Of a DNA stretch of 39,899 bases, positions 7,943-15,652 are shown in pieces. The translations under genes and the position numbers were made by a program. The stretch covers positions 1 to 39,899 of the forward strand of contig JAQVLT010000009.1 of NCBI GenBank assembly GCA_028704015.1, read 5' to 3'. Positions within the stretch are counted from its first letter, which is position 1, and each line of letters begins with the position of its first letter. The DNA comes from Patescibacteria group bacterium. GTDB lineage: Bacteria; Patescibacteriota; Patescibacteriia; Patescibacteriales; JAQVLT01. The notes below the pieces were generated by a model that was not told the origin of the DNA, searched no databases, and was given only the letters and a program-made list of their open reading frames with translations.

Positions 7943-9253
7943 ATGAAAATGAAAAACTTACAAAAGATATCAATAACGTGCTTTTTTAGCCTTTTCTTTT
8001 TGTGCGCATTTGTTTTTAATGCCAATGCGCAAAGCCAGGCTTATTATTATGGCGATACTCTGAATTATCGGAGTAATATCATAATCGCCACTACCAATAA
8101 TGGCTATTTGGAATTGTTTAAATTTGTTAAAGGAAAAATTACCAAGGTAAATGAAATTTATCCCTTAGTTGAAGACTCGGCAAGCAACAAAATTGATGGT
8201 CAATTTTTCGACGTCTCGTTAATGGAAAACAACGGCGAGCTTTATGCATATTTAGTGGATGGGAGATTTTTGTATAAATATAAAATTTCCAATTTAGCTA
8301 ATCCGGAATTAATAAGCAGAAAACGAGATAATTCTTGGGATTGGTTTACGGGCGTGGAAAAAAGAGGTGATACTATCGCCACCATTGGTTTGCAGAATAT
8401 GAAAATCTGGAATCAAAACTTGGAAGTTATAAATAGCTACAGAATAACTAATGCCTTGGAGGAAAATATTAGTTTTGGCGGCGATAATAAATACGTTTTT
8501 GATTTTGGAACCGACAATTTCAAAACTTATAATGCGAGTAGCCAAAAATTGATTAATAATTTAGAAGTTGACGCAAAAGAGAAACATTTCCGCAGAGTTT
8601 TCTATGACGAAGCAAAAGATTCTCTTTTTTTGGCGGATGATAGTTATTTGAAAAATTTTGTATTTAATAAAACTATTGGCAGATGGGAGGAAAAAAGCAA
8701 ATTTAAACATAGCGGAAACACTGCTTACGACGTTGTCGGTTCAACTGATGGAAAATTTGTATATTTCTCCGATGGTGTCGGTATAGTAAAAGCGGAAAGA
8801 AATAAACTAAAGCCGGTGAAATGGGTTTACGCGAATATCCCCGGAGAAAAGCGCGGTTGGGCGCAGGGAATAAAATTAGTTAAAGACGGTTCCGGAGACA
8901 AAATAATTGTTTTTAATACAAATAATATTTTAGTGCTTGATGAAAACTTGAAAGAAATCGGCTATTATCGCCCCTTGGATGATCGCGGCGGGGGCATGGA
9001 AAAAGTTTGGCTTAATCTTGATAAGTCGTTAGCATTTGCTAATACTGATTTTGTTCTGTATGGCGGCGGTTTTGGGCCGAATGAAAAATTAACAATCAGA
9101 ATATCAAGCCAGGAATATACGGCGACTACCGACAAATTTGGAAAATTAAAAATAGTAATTAAGGCAATAAAGATTAATGAAACCAGAATAGATATAAAGG
9201 TTAACGGTCAGGCTTCGGGTCTGAAATATAGCACGGTAATAGAGATTAGATAA
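7943..9253 (+). CDS. Secreted propeller-like protein of unknown function
   Basis: This 436-residue protein has a standard signal peptide: basic MKMK start, a hydrophobic FFSLFFLCAFVF core and a probable cleavage after NANA at about residue 29. The mature part is built of repeated short beta-strand units with the rhythm of a beta-propeller (for example NGYLELFKFV, GRFLYKYKIS, NNILVLDENL), so a WD40/NHL-like fold is likely. The last ~75 residues (from about 365) read as a small Ig-like domain, with GGFGPNEKLTIRIS and TDKFGKLKIVIK. It probably acts outside the cytoplasmic membrane with the polysaccharide machinery. I recognise no catalytic motif. It has its own promoter and sits 4 bases before the next glycosyltransferase gene. 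Confidence 0.7.
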   Translation: MKMKNLQKISITCFFSLFFLCAFVFNANAQSQAYYYGDTLNYRSNIIIATTNNGYLELFKFVKGKITKVNEIYPLVEDSASNKIDGQFFDVSLMENNGELYAYLVDGRFLYKYKISNLANPELISRKRDNSWDWFTGVEKRGDTIATIGLQNMKIWNQNLEVINSYRITNALEENISFGGDNKYVFDFGTDNFKTYNASSQKLINNLEVDAKEKHFRRVFYDEAKDSLFLADDSYLKNFVFNKTIGRWEEKSKFKHSGNTAYDVVGSTDGKFVYFSDGVGIVKAERNKLKPVKWVYANIPGEKRGWAQGIKLVKDGSGDKIIVFNTNNILVLDENLKEIGYYRPLDDRGGGMEKVWLNLDKSLAFANTDFVLYGGGFGPNEKLTIRISSQEYTATTDKFGKLKIVIKAIKINETRIDIKVNGQASGLKYSTVIEIR

Positions 9254-9257
9254 ATTT

Positions 9258-10412
9258 ATGAAAATAGCTTTTATCGGACAAAAAGGAATACCAGCGGTAT
9301 GCGGCGGAGTAGAGAAGCACGTTGAGAGCTTAGCAACGCGCTTGGTTAAGGCTGGACATGAAGTAATAGTCTATACTCGGCCGAATTACACCGATAAAAA
9401 TTTAAAAGAATTCAAAGGAGTTACTTTAATTAGCTTGCCAAGTATTGGCACCAAGCATCTTGATGCTATTACCCACACTTTTTTTGCCTGCCTTGATATT
9501 ATATTCAGAAGAAAAGTTGATATAGTTCATTTTCATGCGATCGGGCCGTCTTCACTGATTTGGCTTATAAAAATTTTTAAACCAAGCTTGCCGGTTGTTT
9601 CAACTTTTCATTGTCAGGATTATTATCACAAAAAATGGGGTAGTTTTGCGCAAGCTTATTTAAAATTCGGCGAATTTATCGCTTGCAAATTAAGTGATGC
9701 GACAATTGCTGTTTCACCGAGACTAAAAAAATATTCAGAAGAAAAATATAAAAAAGATATTTTATATATCCCGAACGGCGTGGAAGAAGCGAATTTTAAA
9801 AAAGCCGATAAAATAAAAAAATGGGGATTGGAAAAGGATAATTATATTTTGTCGGTTTCGCGCCTGGTAAAACACAAAGGAATTCATTATTTGATTGAAG
9901 CGTTCAATAATATCAGAACAGATAAAAAATTAGTAATCGCTGGCGCAGGCGTATTTACCGACGATTATGTGGTTGAGCTAAAAGAGTTGGCTAAAAATAA
10001 TCCCGATATTATTTTTACCGGCAATCAGACCGGAGACGCGCTTAGTGAATTATATTCCAATGCCTGCGTTTTTGTTCATCCTTCGGAATCTGAGGGTTTA
10101 TCTCTGGCATTGCTTGAAGCGATGTCTTATGGCTTGCAAATAATTTCCAGTGATATTCCTGAGAACGTAGAAGTGCTTCGCGATAACGGTGCGATTTTTA
10201 GAAATAAAGACGCAAAAGATTTAGAGGAAAAAATTATATACTTCTTAAATAACCCAGAAGATTTTAAAATTAAATCCTCGGAGGGTAAAAAGCGCGCGCA
10301 AAATTCGTATAACTGGGAAAATATTTGCCAAGAAACCATTTCTCTTTATGAAAAGGTTAAAAGCGAAAAGCTAACAATAATCACGGAGGAATATGCTGAA
10401 AAAAATTTTTAA
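9258..10412 (+). CDS. Glycosyltransferase family 4 (rhamnosyltransferase-like N terminus)
   Basis: The 384-residue GT-B glycosyltransferase opens with KIAFIGQKGIPAVCGGVEKH, the signature of GT4 enzymes with a DUF1972-type N-terminal half seen in exopolysaccharide loci. The middle contains VVSTFHCQDYY and IYIPNGVEE typical of GT4. The donor domain carries ILSVSRLVKHKGIHYL and the E-x7-E motif in ESEGLSLALLEAMSYG (about residue 278). It is expected to add a sugar to the growing surface glycan in the cytoplasm. It begins 4 bases after the propeller-like gene, and its last 20 bases overlap the next gene, whose ribosome-binding site (GGAGG) lies inside it. The rhamnose pathway genes at 21-23 kb make a deoxyhexose donor plausible, but this is inference. 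Confidence 0.88.
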   Translation: MKIAFIGQKGIPAVCGGVEKHVESLATRLVKAGHEVIVYTRPNYTDKNLKEFKGVTLISLPSIGTKHLDAITHTFFACLDIIFRRKVDIVHFHAIGPSSLIWLIKIFKPSLPVVSTFHCQDYYHKKWGSFAQAYLKFGEFIACKLSDATIAVSPRLKKYSEEKYKKDILYIPNGVEEANFKKADKIKKWGLEKDNYILSVSRLVKHKGIHYLIEAFNNIRTDKKLVIAGAGVFTDDYVVELKELAKNNPDIIFTGNQTGDALSELYSNACVFVHPSESEGLSLALLEAMSYGLQIISSDIPENVEVLRDNGAIFRNKDAKDLEEKIIYFLNNPEDFKIKSSEGKKRAQNSYNWENICQETISLYEKVKSEKLTIITEEYAEKNF

Positions 10413-12408
10413 GACATTGGCGGTTGTTTTTCTGCTTAGTCAATTATTTTTGCCATCAAGAGTCCAGGCGAGCGAAGAATATCCGCGTTTAGCTAATTAT
10501 TATTTGAAGTTTTTTGATAAAAAAGATTATGAGGATTTGTATAAATGGGATCTGATTATTACGCCGGCGGAGATGGTTTATAAAAATAGCGATTTTTTCA
10601 AAGAATACCGCCAGCGCAATAAGGAAGGAATGCTTTTCGCTTATGTTTATCCGGCGATGGTGAATGTTTATGACGTAAACGAGCCGACCGGTTTGATCCC
10701 TTATGTTTATAATAATATAGAGAAAAATAATTGGTGGCTGCGAGGCGGCAATGGCGAGAAATTGGAGATGTGGCCTTATGTTTATGTTGTTAATGCCGCT
10801 CGCGAAGAATGGCGGAATTTCAATGTTGATTATATAAATAGTAAAATCAAATTAGAACAATGGGATGGTGTTTTTTATGATATTGTAGACGCGGAAATTT
10901 CGCATTATAGCAAGCAAGGCACCGGTATAGACATTAATTCTGACGGCAAGAGCGAAACGCAGAATTACGTAAATCAGGAATGGCAGAAAGGCATGGCTGA
11001 ATTATTTAGAAAAACTCGAGAAAAAACTTCTTCCGATAAAAAAATTTTAATAAATGGAAATTCAATCAGCGCTTATCAACCCGATGTAAACGGGCGTATG
11101 CTTGAAACTTTTCCCACTCCCTGGGAAGGTAACGGCACTTGGGAGGCGAGCATGAATTCTTATTTGAAAATATTGCCGGCGCAAAATGAAAATCCGCAAA
11201 TTTACGTCATTAACTCAAATACCAATAATACCGGCGCGCAAAATGATTACAAGAAGATGCGTTACGGCTTATCCAGCGCTTTACTAGGAGATGGGTATTT
11301 TTCTTTTGATTATGGCGATCAGAGCCATGCGCAGACTTGGTGGTATGACGAATACAATGTCAATTTAGGGAAGGCAATTTCCGCCCCTTACAATCTTTTG
11401 GATAAAAATAATTCAACTATTAAACCGGGACTTTGGCGTAGAGATTTTGCCAATGGTATTGCTATTGTTAATTCAACCAAAGAAGAACAAAATTATTTAT
11501 TTAGCAAGGAAGAATTTGAAAAAATTAATGGCATACAGGATAGAAGCGTAAATAATGGCGCAAAAATAAATTATATCAAAATAGCTCCTTCGGATGGCGT
11601 AATATTATTAAAAATAAAAAACGAAGTTTTGGATTCCAGTTTTGATAATGGCAGTTTCGTTCGTGTTTTTAATAAAATTGGCGCGCAGGTAAAAAATGGT
11701 TTTTTTGCTTATTTAAATAATTATTCCGGTGACACGCAGATTGTTTTGACTGATATAGACAATGACAGCGTGAAAGAAACTGTTGTTAATGGCGGCGGTT
11801 CGTTGTCAATTTATAAAAACGGTAAAAAAACAAAAGAATTTTGGCCCTACTCGGACAAATTTAAAAAGAAAGTATCTTTTGTCGTAACTGATATGAATAA
11901 CGACGGAACCAAAGAAATAATCACCGGCACTGGCGCGGGCGGCGGTCCGCAAGTAAGGATTTTTAATAAAGACGGCAAATTATTATCAGGCGGATTTTTC
12001 GCTTATGACAAAAATTTTCGCGGCGGCGTAAATATAGCGGTTAGCGATATTAATGGTGACGGACAAAAAGAAATAGTCACCGCGCCCGGCAAAGGCGGCG
12101 AACCGCAGATAAAAGTTTTTAATGAAAAAGGCAAATTATTATCAGGTGGATTTCTCGCTTATAGTAAAACTTTTCGCGGGGGAGCGAGTGTAGCTGTCGG
12201 CGATGTTGACGGCGATGGCGCGAAAGAAATAATCACCGGCGCTGGCGCCGGCGGCGGACCGCATGTTAGAATATTTAATAGAAACGGCAAATTAGAAAGC
12301 CAATTTTTCGCTTATAGCCAGAATATGCGTTCAGGCATCAATGTGATAGCGAATGATATTGATAAAAATGGAGTTGAGGAAGTGTTAGTTGAGACAGTTA
12401 GTTTTTAG
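10393..12408 (+). CDS. Secreted glycoside-hydrolase-like protein with C-terminal FG-GAP/VCBS repeats
   Basis: The 671-residue protein starts with a signal peptide (LKKIFKTLAVVFLLSQLFLP, probable cleavage after VQA near residue 26). Residues ~30-340 look like a TIM-barrel hydrolase of the GHL15/GH114-like kind. They include MLFAYVYPAMV, a strand ending in candidate acidic residues (WDGVFYDIVDAE, about residue 160), and late-barrel ALLGDGYFSFDYGDQ. Residues ~420-671 contain four or five calcium-site FG-GAP-type repeats with DxNxDGxxE cores, such as DINGDGQKEIVTAPGKGG and DVDGDGAKEIITGAGAGG. These usually form a propeller for cell-surface binding. Placement among glycosyltransferases suggests trimming or release of the polysaccharide. 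GGAGG precedes the ATG, which overlaps the upstream gene by 20 bases. The catalytic assignment is tentative. Confidence 0.75.
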   Translation: MLKKIFKTLAVVFLLSQLFLPSRVQASEEYPRLANYYLKFFDKKDYEDLYKWDLIITPAEMVYKNSDFFKEYRQRNKEGMLFAYVYPAMVNVYDVNEPTGLIPYVYNNIEKNNWWLRGGNGEKLEMWPYVYVVNAAREEWRNFNVDYINSKIKLEQWDGVFYDIVDAEISHYSKQGTGIDINSDGKSETQNYVNQEWQKGMAELFRKTREKTSSDKKILINGNSISAYQPDVNGRMLETFPTPWEGNGTWEASMNSYLKILPAQNENPQIYVINSNTNNTGAQNDYKKMRYGLSSALLGDGYFSFDYGDQSHAQTWWYDEYNVNLGKAISAPYNLLDKNNSTIKPGLWRRDFANGIAIVNSTKEEQNYLFSKEEFEKINGIQDRSVNNGAKINYIKIAPSDGVILLKIKNEVLDSSFDNGSFVRVFNKIGAQVKNGFFAYLNNYSGDTQIVLTDIDNDSVKETVVNGGGSLSIYKNGKKTKEFWPYSDKFKKKVSFVVTDMNNDGTKEIITGTGAGGGPQVRIFNKDGKLLSGGFFAYDKNFRGGVNIAVSDINGDGQKEIVTAPGKGGEPQIKVFNEKGKLLSGGFLAYSKTFRGGASVAVGDVDGDGAKEIITGAGAGGGPHVRIFNRNGKLESQFFAYSQNMRSGINVIANDIDKNGVEEVLVETVSF

Positions 12409-12451
12409 TTTATAAATAAAAAAAGGTAAATTTATAATATTATTTGACAAT

Positions 12452-14329
12452 ATGGACAATAACCAAGATAAAAAAGAATATAGCGAAGAAAAAGATAACG
12501 TGGAAATTATCAAACGAAAGGATTTGGAAATTGAGAAAAAAGCCGAAGACGCCGTGATTGTCAACCAAGAAGGGCTTGACGTCAAAAAGGGCGGCAATAT
12601 TATCATTGGCACCCTCAATGTTTTTGCTAAAGGTTTGAAAAATCGCCACGAAAAACATTACAAAAATAGTAAATTTCATTTAGTTGCCGACTTGGTTCTA
12701 TTGGCTATTATTTTAGCTCTCGCAGGAGTTTTGGTTTGGTTAAATTTTTGGCCGACGCAGAATAAAGATTTGGTTTTGGATATTAAGCAGAGCAGCGAGG
12801 TGATAGTAAGCGGCCAGCCAGAGACTTTTGAAATAGATTATAAATACACCGCAGAAGGTGGAATTGATAACGTAAATTTGGCGGTTGATTTACCGAAAAA
12901 TTTTATTTTGGAAACCGTTGTTCCAAAAAATATTTTTGATGAAAAAAATAATACTTTTGCGATTGGCTCTCTCGGCGAAGGCGCAAACGGCAAAATAAAA
13001 ATAACCGGCATAGTGGTGGGTGAGGTTGGCAGCCGGCAGGTATTATCCTCGGCGATGAGCTACAAAAGAAACGGGCGGATTTTAAATAATCTTGGTTCAT
13101 TAGCATATAATATTGAAAGTTCAGTATTAAATTTAAAGATGAATCTGCCGGAGAAAATTTATCGCAATTTTGAATTTGGCGGGCAAGTAGACGTTGAAAA
13201 TAACTCCGACAGGGATCTGAAAAATGTGGAATTAACTTTCGGTAATGGTTGGCAAATAAGAGAAACCAAATGTTCCGCGTCAATATCGCTAAAAGATAAT
13301 ATTATCAGCATTAAAGAAATCAAAGCTCATGAAAAAATTAATATTGAATTTTTTGCCCAGACTGACAAAGAAGGCGAGACGCAAAGTTTTGCAATTATCA
13401 GTTATTTAAAAATAAATAATGAATTATTCAAACAAGGAGAAATAGAGAAGAAAGTCGGAGTTAAAGAATCAAATTTCAAAATAAATTTGTCAACTTCCGA
13501 TCGCATTCTATCGCTTGGCAAAAAAGCTAATTTTAATATTGCCTACAAAAATTTAGAAAGTGAAACAATAAAAAATGTTGAGATCATAATAGCTCCCGGC
13601 AACGCCAATTTTATTATTGACAGTTCGCAAATAAATAATAACAAGAAAGCATATAAGATGATTGGCAATCGGATATTGGTGGGTGATATTAAGCCGGGCG
13701 AGGAAGGCGGGTTTGATTTAGCTGTTGATTTTGATAGAATAAAGAAAGAACCGGAGCAAGAGTTTTATTTAGCTACGCGTTCTGTATTTAATATTTCCGG
13801 GCAAGAATTAAAATATAATTTATTGTCGCCAAAAATAAAAATTCTTACCGACCTTAAAGTAAAATCAAACGGATATTATTATAGCCCGCAAGGCGACCAG
13901 CTGGGAGTCGGACCCGTGCCGCCGATAGTAGGCGTGCCGACAACCTATTGGGTAATTTGGGAAGTTGATAATTACGGCAACGGTTTAAATAATTTTAAAT
14001 TATTAGGCGATTTGCCGGCCAATGTCGCTTGGACGGGAAATGACAGCATGCTCGCCGGTAAATTAAGCCACGGCGAAGTTGGCAATCAGGTTATTTGGGA
14101 AATTGACAATATTGATAAATCGGGCGGAAATTACAAGGCTGGCTTTGAGATACAAATAATTCCGACAAAAGATGATGTTGGAAAATTGCTAACGCTTTTA
14201 TCGGATATTCACTACCAAGCTACTGATAATTTCTGTTCCCAAGAACTTAGCGGCAATTTTAAAAATATTACTACAAATCTGGAATCGGACAAATTTGTTT
14301 TTGGAAAAGGCGTTGTAGTTAGCGAATAA
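12452..14329 (+). CDS. Single-pass membrane protein with extracytoplasmic DUF11/CARDB-like repeats
   Basis: This 625-residue protein has a highly charged cytoplasmic N terminus (about residues 1-75, Lys/Glu/Asp rich). One membrane segment follows at about 77-97 (LVADLVLLAIILALAGVLVW), and the large remainder is outside. That remainder is built of repeated Ig-like beta domains with the ENNSDRDLKNVELTF / KNLESETIKNVEII / VDNYGNGLNNFKLLGDLP pattern, which resembles CARDB or DUF11 domains. No enzyme motif is visible. The size and layout suggest a structural or adhesive surface protein. It is the last long gene of the polysaccharide region, 43 bases after the hydrolase-like gene. Its direct role in glycan synthesis is unproven. 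Confidence 0.7.
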   Translation: MDNNQDKKEYSEEKDNVEIIKRKDLEIEKKAEDAVIVNQEGLDVKKGGNIIIGTLNVFAKGLKNRHEKHYKNSKFHLVADLVLLAIILALAGVLVWLNFWPTQNKDLVLDIKQSSEVIVSGQPETFEIDYKYTAEGGIDNVNLAVDLPKNFILETVVPKNIFDEKNNTFAIGSLGEGANGKIKITGIVVGEVGSRQVLSSAMSYKRNGRILNNLGSLAYNIESSVLNLKMNLPEKIYRNFEFGGQVDVENNSDRDLKNVELTFGNGWQIRETKCSASISLKDNIISIKEIKAHEKINIEFFAQTDKEGETQSFAIISYLKINNELFKQGEIEKKVGVKESNFKINLSTSDRILSLGKKANFNIAYKNLESETIKNVEIIIAPGNANFIIDSSQINNNKKAYKMIGNRILVGDIKPGEEGGFDLAVDFDRIKKEPEQEFYLATRSVFNISGQELKYNLLSPKIKILTDLKVKSNGYYYSPQGDQLGVGPVPPIVGVPTTYWVIWEVDNYGNGLNNFKLLGDLPANVAWTGNDSMLAGKLSHGEVGNQVIWEIDNIDKSGGNYKAGFEIQIIPTKDDVGKLLTLLSDIHYQATDNFCSQELSGNFKNITTNLESDKFVFGKGVVVSE

Positions 14330-14367
14330 ATTGAAGTTTGAAAGTTTTAGCAATTGAAAATTAAAAT

Positions 14368-14736
14368 ATGATTTTTTATATAAATACAACTCTAAATCAA
14401 GAGATAGAAATTGCGATTAAGGATAACGGAGCTATTTTGGCGCAAAAAAAGTTTAACGCGCCATATCAGCAAGCGGAAAAATTATTGCCAGCAATTAATG
14501 AATTATTAAAAAAAAATAAAATAAAATGGTCTCAGATTAGAGAGATTGAAGTGGAAAATAGGGGAGGAAGTTTTACTTCTTTGAGGATCGGAGTGATTAC
14601 GGCTAATGCCCTAGGTTATGCGTTGGGGATCCCGGTCAAAGGCAAGGGGTCAAAGGTAAAAGGCCAAAAATGTAGTTTTGATATTGTTGAACCAATTTAC
14701 GACAGAGAGCCAAATATTACCATGAAAACGAAATAA
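14368..14736 (+). CDS. tsaB: Short TsaB-like protein (tRNA t6A synthesis)
   Basis: The 122-residue protein matches the N-terminal half of TsaB (YeaZ). It begins FYINTTLNQEIEIAI and contains the family hallmark GGSFTSLRIGVITANALGYALGIP region at about residues 66-90, split here for length. TsaB partners TsaD and TsaE in making threonylcarbamoyladenosine at position 37 of ANN-decoding tRNAs. Typical TsaB is about 220-230 residues, so the C-terminal half is missing. The tail ends with PIYDREPNI, similar to the end of many TsaB proteins, so a natural internal deletion is more likely than a frameshift. A GSKVKG-type insert precedes it. An mtaB-like gene acting on the same nucleotide lies at 30 kb. 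A strong terminator follows. Confidence 0.75.
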   Translation: MIFYINTTLNQEIEIAIKDNGAILAQKKFNAPYQQAEKLLPAINELLKKNKIKWSQIREIEVENRGGSFTSLRIGVITANALGYALGIPVKGKGSKVKGQKCSFDIVEPIYDREPNITMKTK

Positions 14737-14743
14737 ATAAAGG

Positions 14744-14797
14744 CAGAAATAAAAAAGCAGGAACAGGGCATGCCCTTTTCCTGCTTTTTTATTTCTG
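14744..14797 (+). terminator. Long perfect-stem terminator after tsaB
   Basis: A 20-bp perfect stem (14744-14763 with 14778-14797) carries an inner AGGGC/GCCCT stem. The T-rich 3' arm serves as the U-tract. It ends the polysaccharide/tsaB unit and closely resembles the rplU terminator. Confidence 0.85.
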
Positions 14798-14833
14798 TGT
14801 ACATCTTGTTGACAACTATGTGGAAAACAATAA

Positions 14834-14869
14834 AAATTTTAAATTTTAAATTTTAAATTTTAAATTTTT
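14834..14869. repeat. (AAATTTT)n A/T tandem repeat
   Basis: About five copies of a 7-bp AAATTTT unit lie in the 490-base stretch between tsaB and the four-helix-bundle gene. Apart from this repeat, the promoter, the MraZ boxes and the RNA-like hairpins described separately, I see nothing else in that gap. One DnaA-box-like TGTGGAAAA occurs at 14819-14827. Confidence 0.7.
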
Positions 14870-14949
14870 CAATAGTTAGCAGTACACAAGCATTAAAAAA
14901 TTATTCTTTTTCTCTTTAATATCAGAAGAAATTTTGTGGTTATGCATGG

Positions 14950-14978
14950 TTGACCAAAGCGTAAAAGTGGTGTATAAT
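14950..14978 (+). promoter_or_regulatory. Near-consensus promoter of the dcw operon
   Basis: TTGACC (14950-14955), 17-base spacer, perfect TATAAT (14973-14978). It is the best -10 in the window and is followed 10 bases later by MraZ-type boxes. Confidence 0.8.
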
Positions 14979-14988
14979 TATAGTATTG

Positions 14989-15013
14989 AGGTGACAAGTG
15001 GGGAATATAGGTG
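14989..15013 (+). promoter_or_regulatory. Probable MraZ operator: three 10-bp-spaced boxes
   Basis: AGGTG (14989), TGGGG (14999) and AGGTG (15009) are separated by 5-base spacers. This matches the known MraZ operator design of three to four TGGGN-like repeats with 10-bp period just downstream of the dcw promoter. The boxes cover the likely transcription start, so MraZ would repress its own operon. The mraZ gene is about 640 bp away, not the usual few tens of bases. Confidence 0.65.
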
Positions 15014-15052
15014 AATTAATGAAAATTGATATTTGAAACAAAAATAAAATAT

Positions 15053-15201
15053 TTCTCGATTTTAGTTAGCCAAGACAATTCGCGCTAACTGCGAGAAGCG
15101 TAAACAAGGCTTGCTCCGGGCCTATCGGAACAAATCTTTAATAATTAAGACAAAGAAGGGGTCTAGTAAGCTATCAAGGCTTACGAGACTTCTCTTGGGC
15201 C
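15053..15201 (+). ncRNA. Predicted structured RNA in the dcw leader (unknown class)
   Basis: Three strong hairpins lie in tandem. The first is TTCTCG/CGAGAA plus AGTTAGC/GCTAACT (15053-15097). The second is TTGCTCCG/CGGAACAA around loop GGCCTAT (15111-15133). The third is a 16-bp arm at 15156-15171 pairing with 15179-15194, with one mismatch and two wobbles. GGCC in the second loop could pair with GGCC at 15198-15201. No Rfam class I know (rnpB, tmRNA, 6S, group I core) fits. It may be part of the inserted element or a regulatory leader. Confidence 0.4.
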
Positions 15202-15203
15202 TT

Positions 15204-15645
15204 AATGAATAATGAGTAAAGAAAAATGAATAATAATCCTAAAGATAGAGATAGATTTAAAAAAGAATTTGCCCGTAGAGTTCATAAATTTATTTTAGAA
15301 CTTATAAAATTTATTGATAGTTTAGAAAAGAATGATCCGACTTGTAGAATAATCGGTAATGATCAGTTGTTGCGCAGCGGGACAAGTATTGGAGGAAACT
15401 ATTTTGAAGGTCAATCTGCGGGGACTAGTAAAGAGTTAGCTAGATATTTCACAATGTCACTTAAATCAGGAAATGAATCAAAGTATTGGTTGATACTTTT
15501 AAGAGACTCAGGTAAATGCGATAAAAATAAAGCGAATTATTTATTAAAAGAATTAATAGAAATTTGTAATGTTTTAGCGACAAGTGTTAAAACTTTAAAG
15601 AATAAATTTTAAGCATTACTCATTTTCCATTATTAATTATTCATT
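15204..15645. mobile_element. IVS-like element: inverted repeats flanking a four-helix-bundle ORF
   Basis: AATGAATAAT (15204-15213) is the reverse complement of 15636-15645, and ATGAGTAA (15212-15219) of 15616-15623. The pair forms an imperfect terminal stem around the ORF at 15226-15612. This is the layout of intervening sequences known from bacterial 23S rRNA genes, where an S23-family ORF sits in a terminal stem. Here it lies in the leader of a protein operon. The true left border may be further upstream and include the RNA hairpins. Confidence 0.45.
15226..15612 (+). CDS. Four-helix bundle protein (23S rRNA IVS/S23 family, Avd-like fold)
   Basis: The 128-residue basic protein has the hallmarks of the S23/TIGR02436 family. 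These are an N-terminal helix with FARRVHKFILELIKF, the conserved LLRSGTSIGGNYFEGQSAGT turn (about residues 46-65), SLKSGNESKYWLILLRDSG, and a final KELIEICNVLATSVKTLK helix. These proteins form pentameric nucleic-acid-binding bundles, and the fold is shared with Avd of diversity-generating retroelements. No reverse transcriptase or variable repeat is seen here. The gene lies between the dcw promoter and mraZ, inside inverted repeats. Its own function is unknown; RNA binding is a plausible inference. Confidence 0.85.
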   Translation: MNNNPKDRDRFKKEFARRVHKFILELIKFIDSLEKNDPTCRIIGNDQLLRSGTSIGGNYFEGQSAGTSKELARYFTMSLKSGNESKYWLILLRDSGKCDKNKANYLLKELIEICNVLATSVKTLKNKF

Positions 15646-15652
15646 CACATTT

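Noticed and set aside
14819-14869. Possible replication origin (DnaA-box-like TGTGGAAAA plus A/T repeat)
   Set aside because: Only one box is present, there is no dnaA or dnaN nearby, and the A/T repeats resemble ordinary linkers in this genome.
15053-15225. Known RNA classes (RNase P RNA, tmRNA, 6S, group I intron)
   Set aside because: The conserved core sequences of these RNAs are not present.
15226-15612. Avd accessory protein of a diversity-generating retroelement
   Set aside because: The fold is related, but no reverse transcriptase, template repeat or variable repeat is visible in the window.
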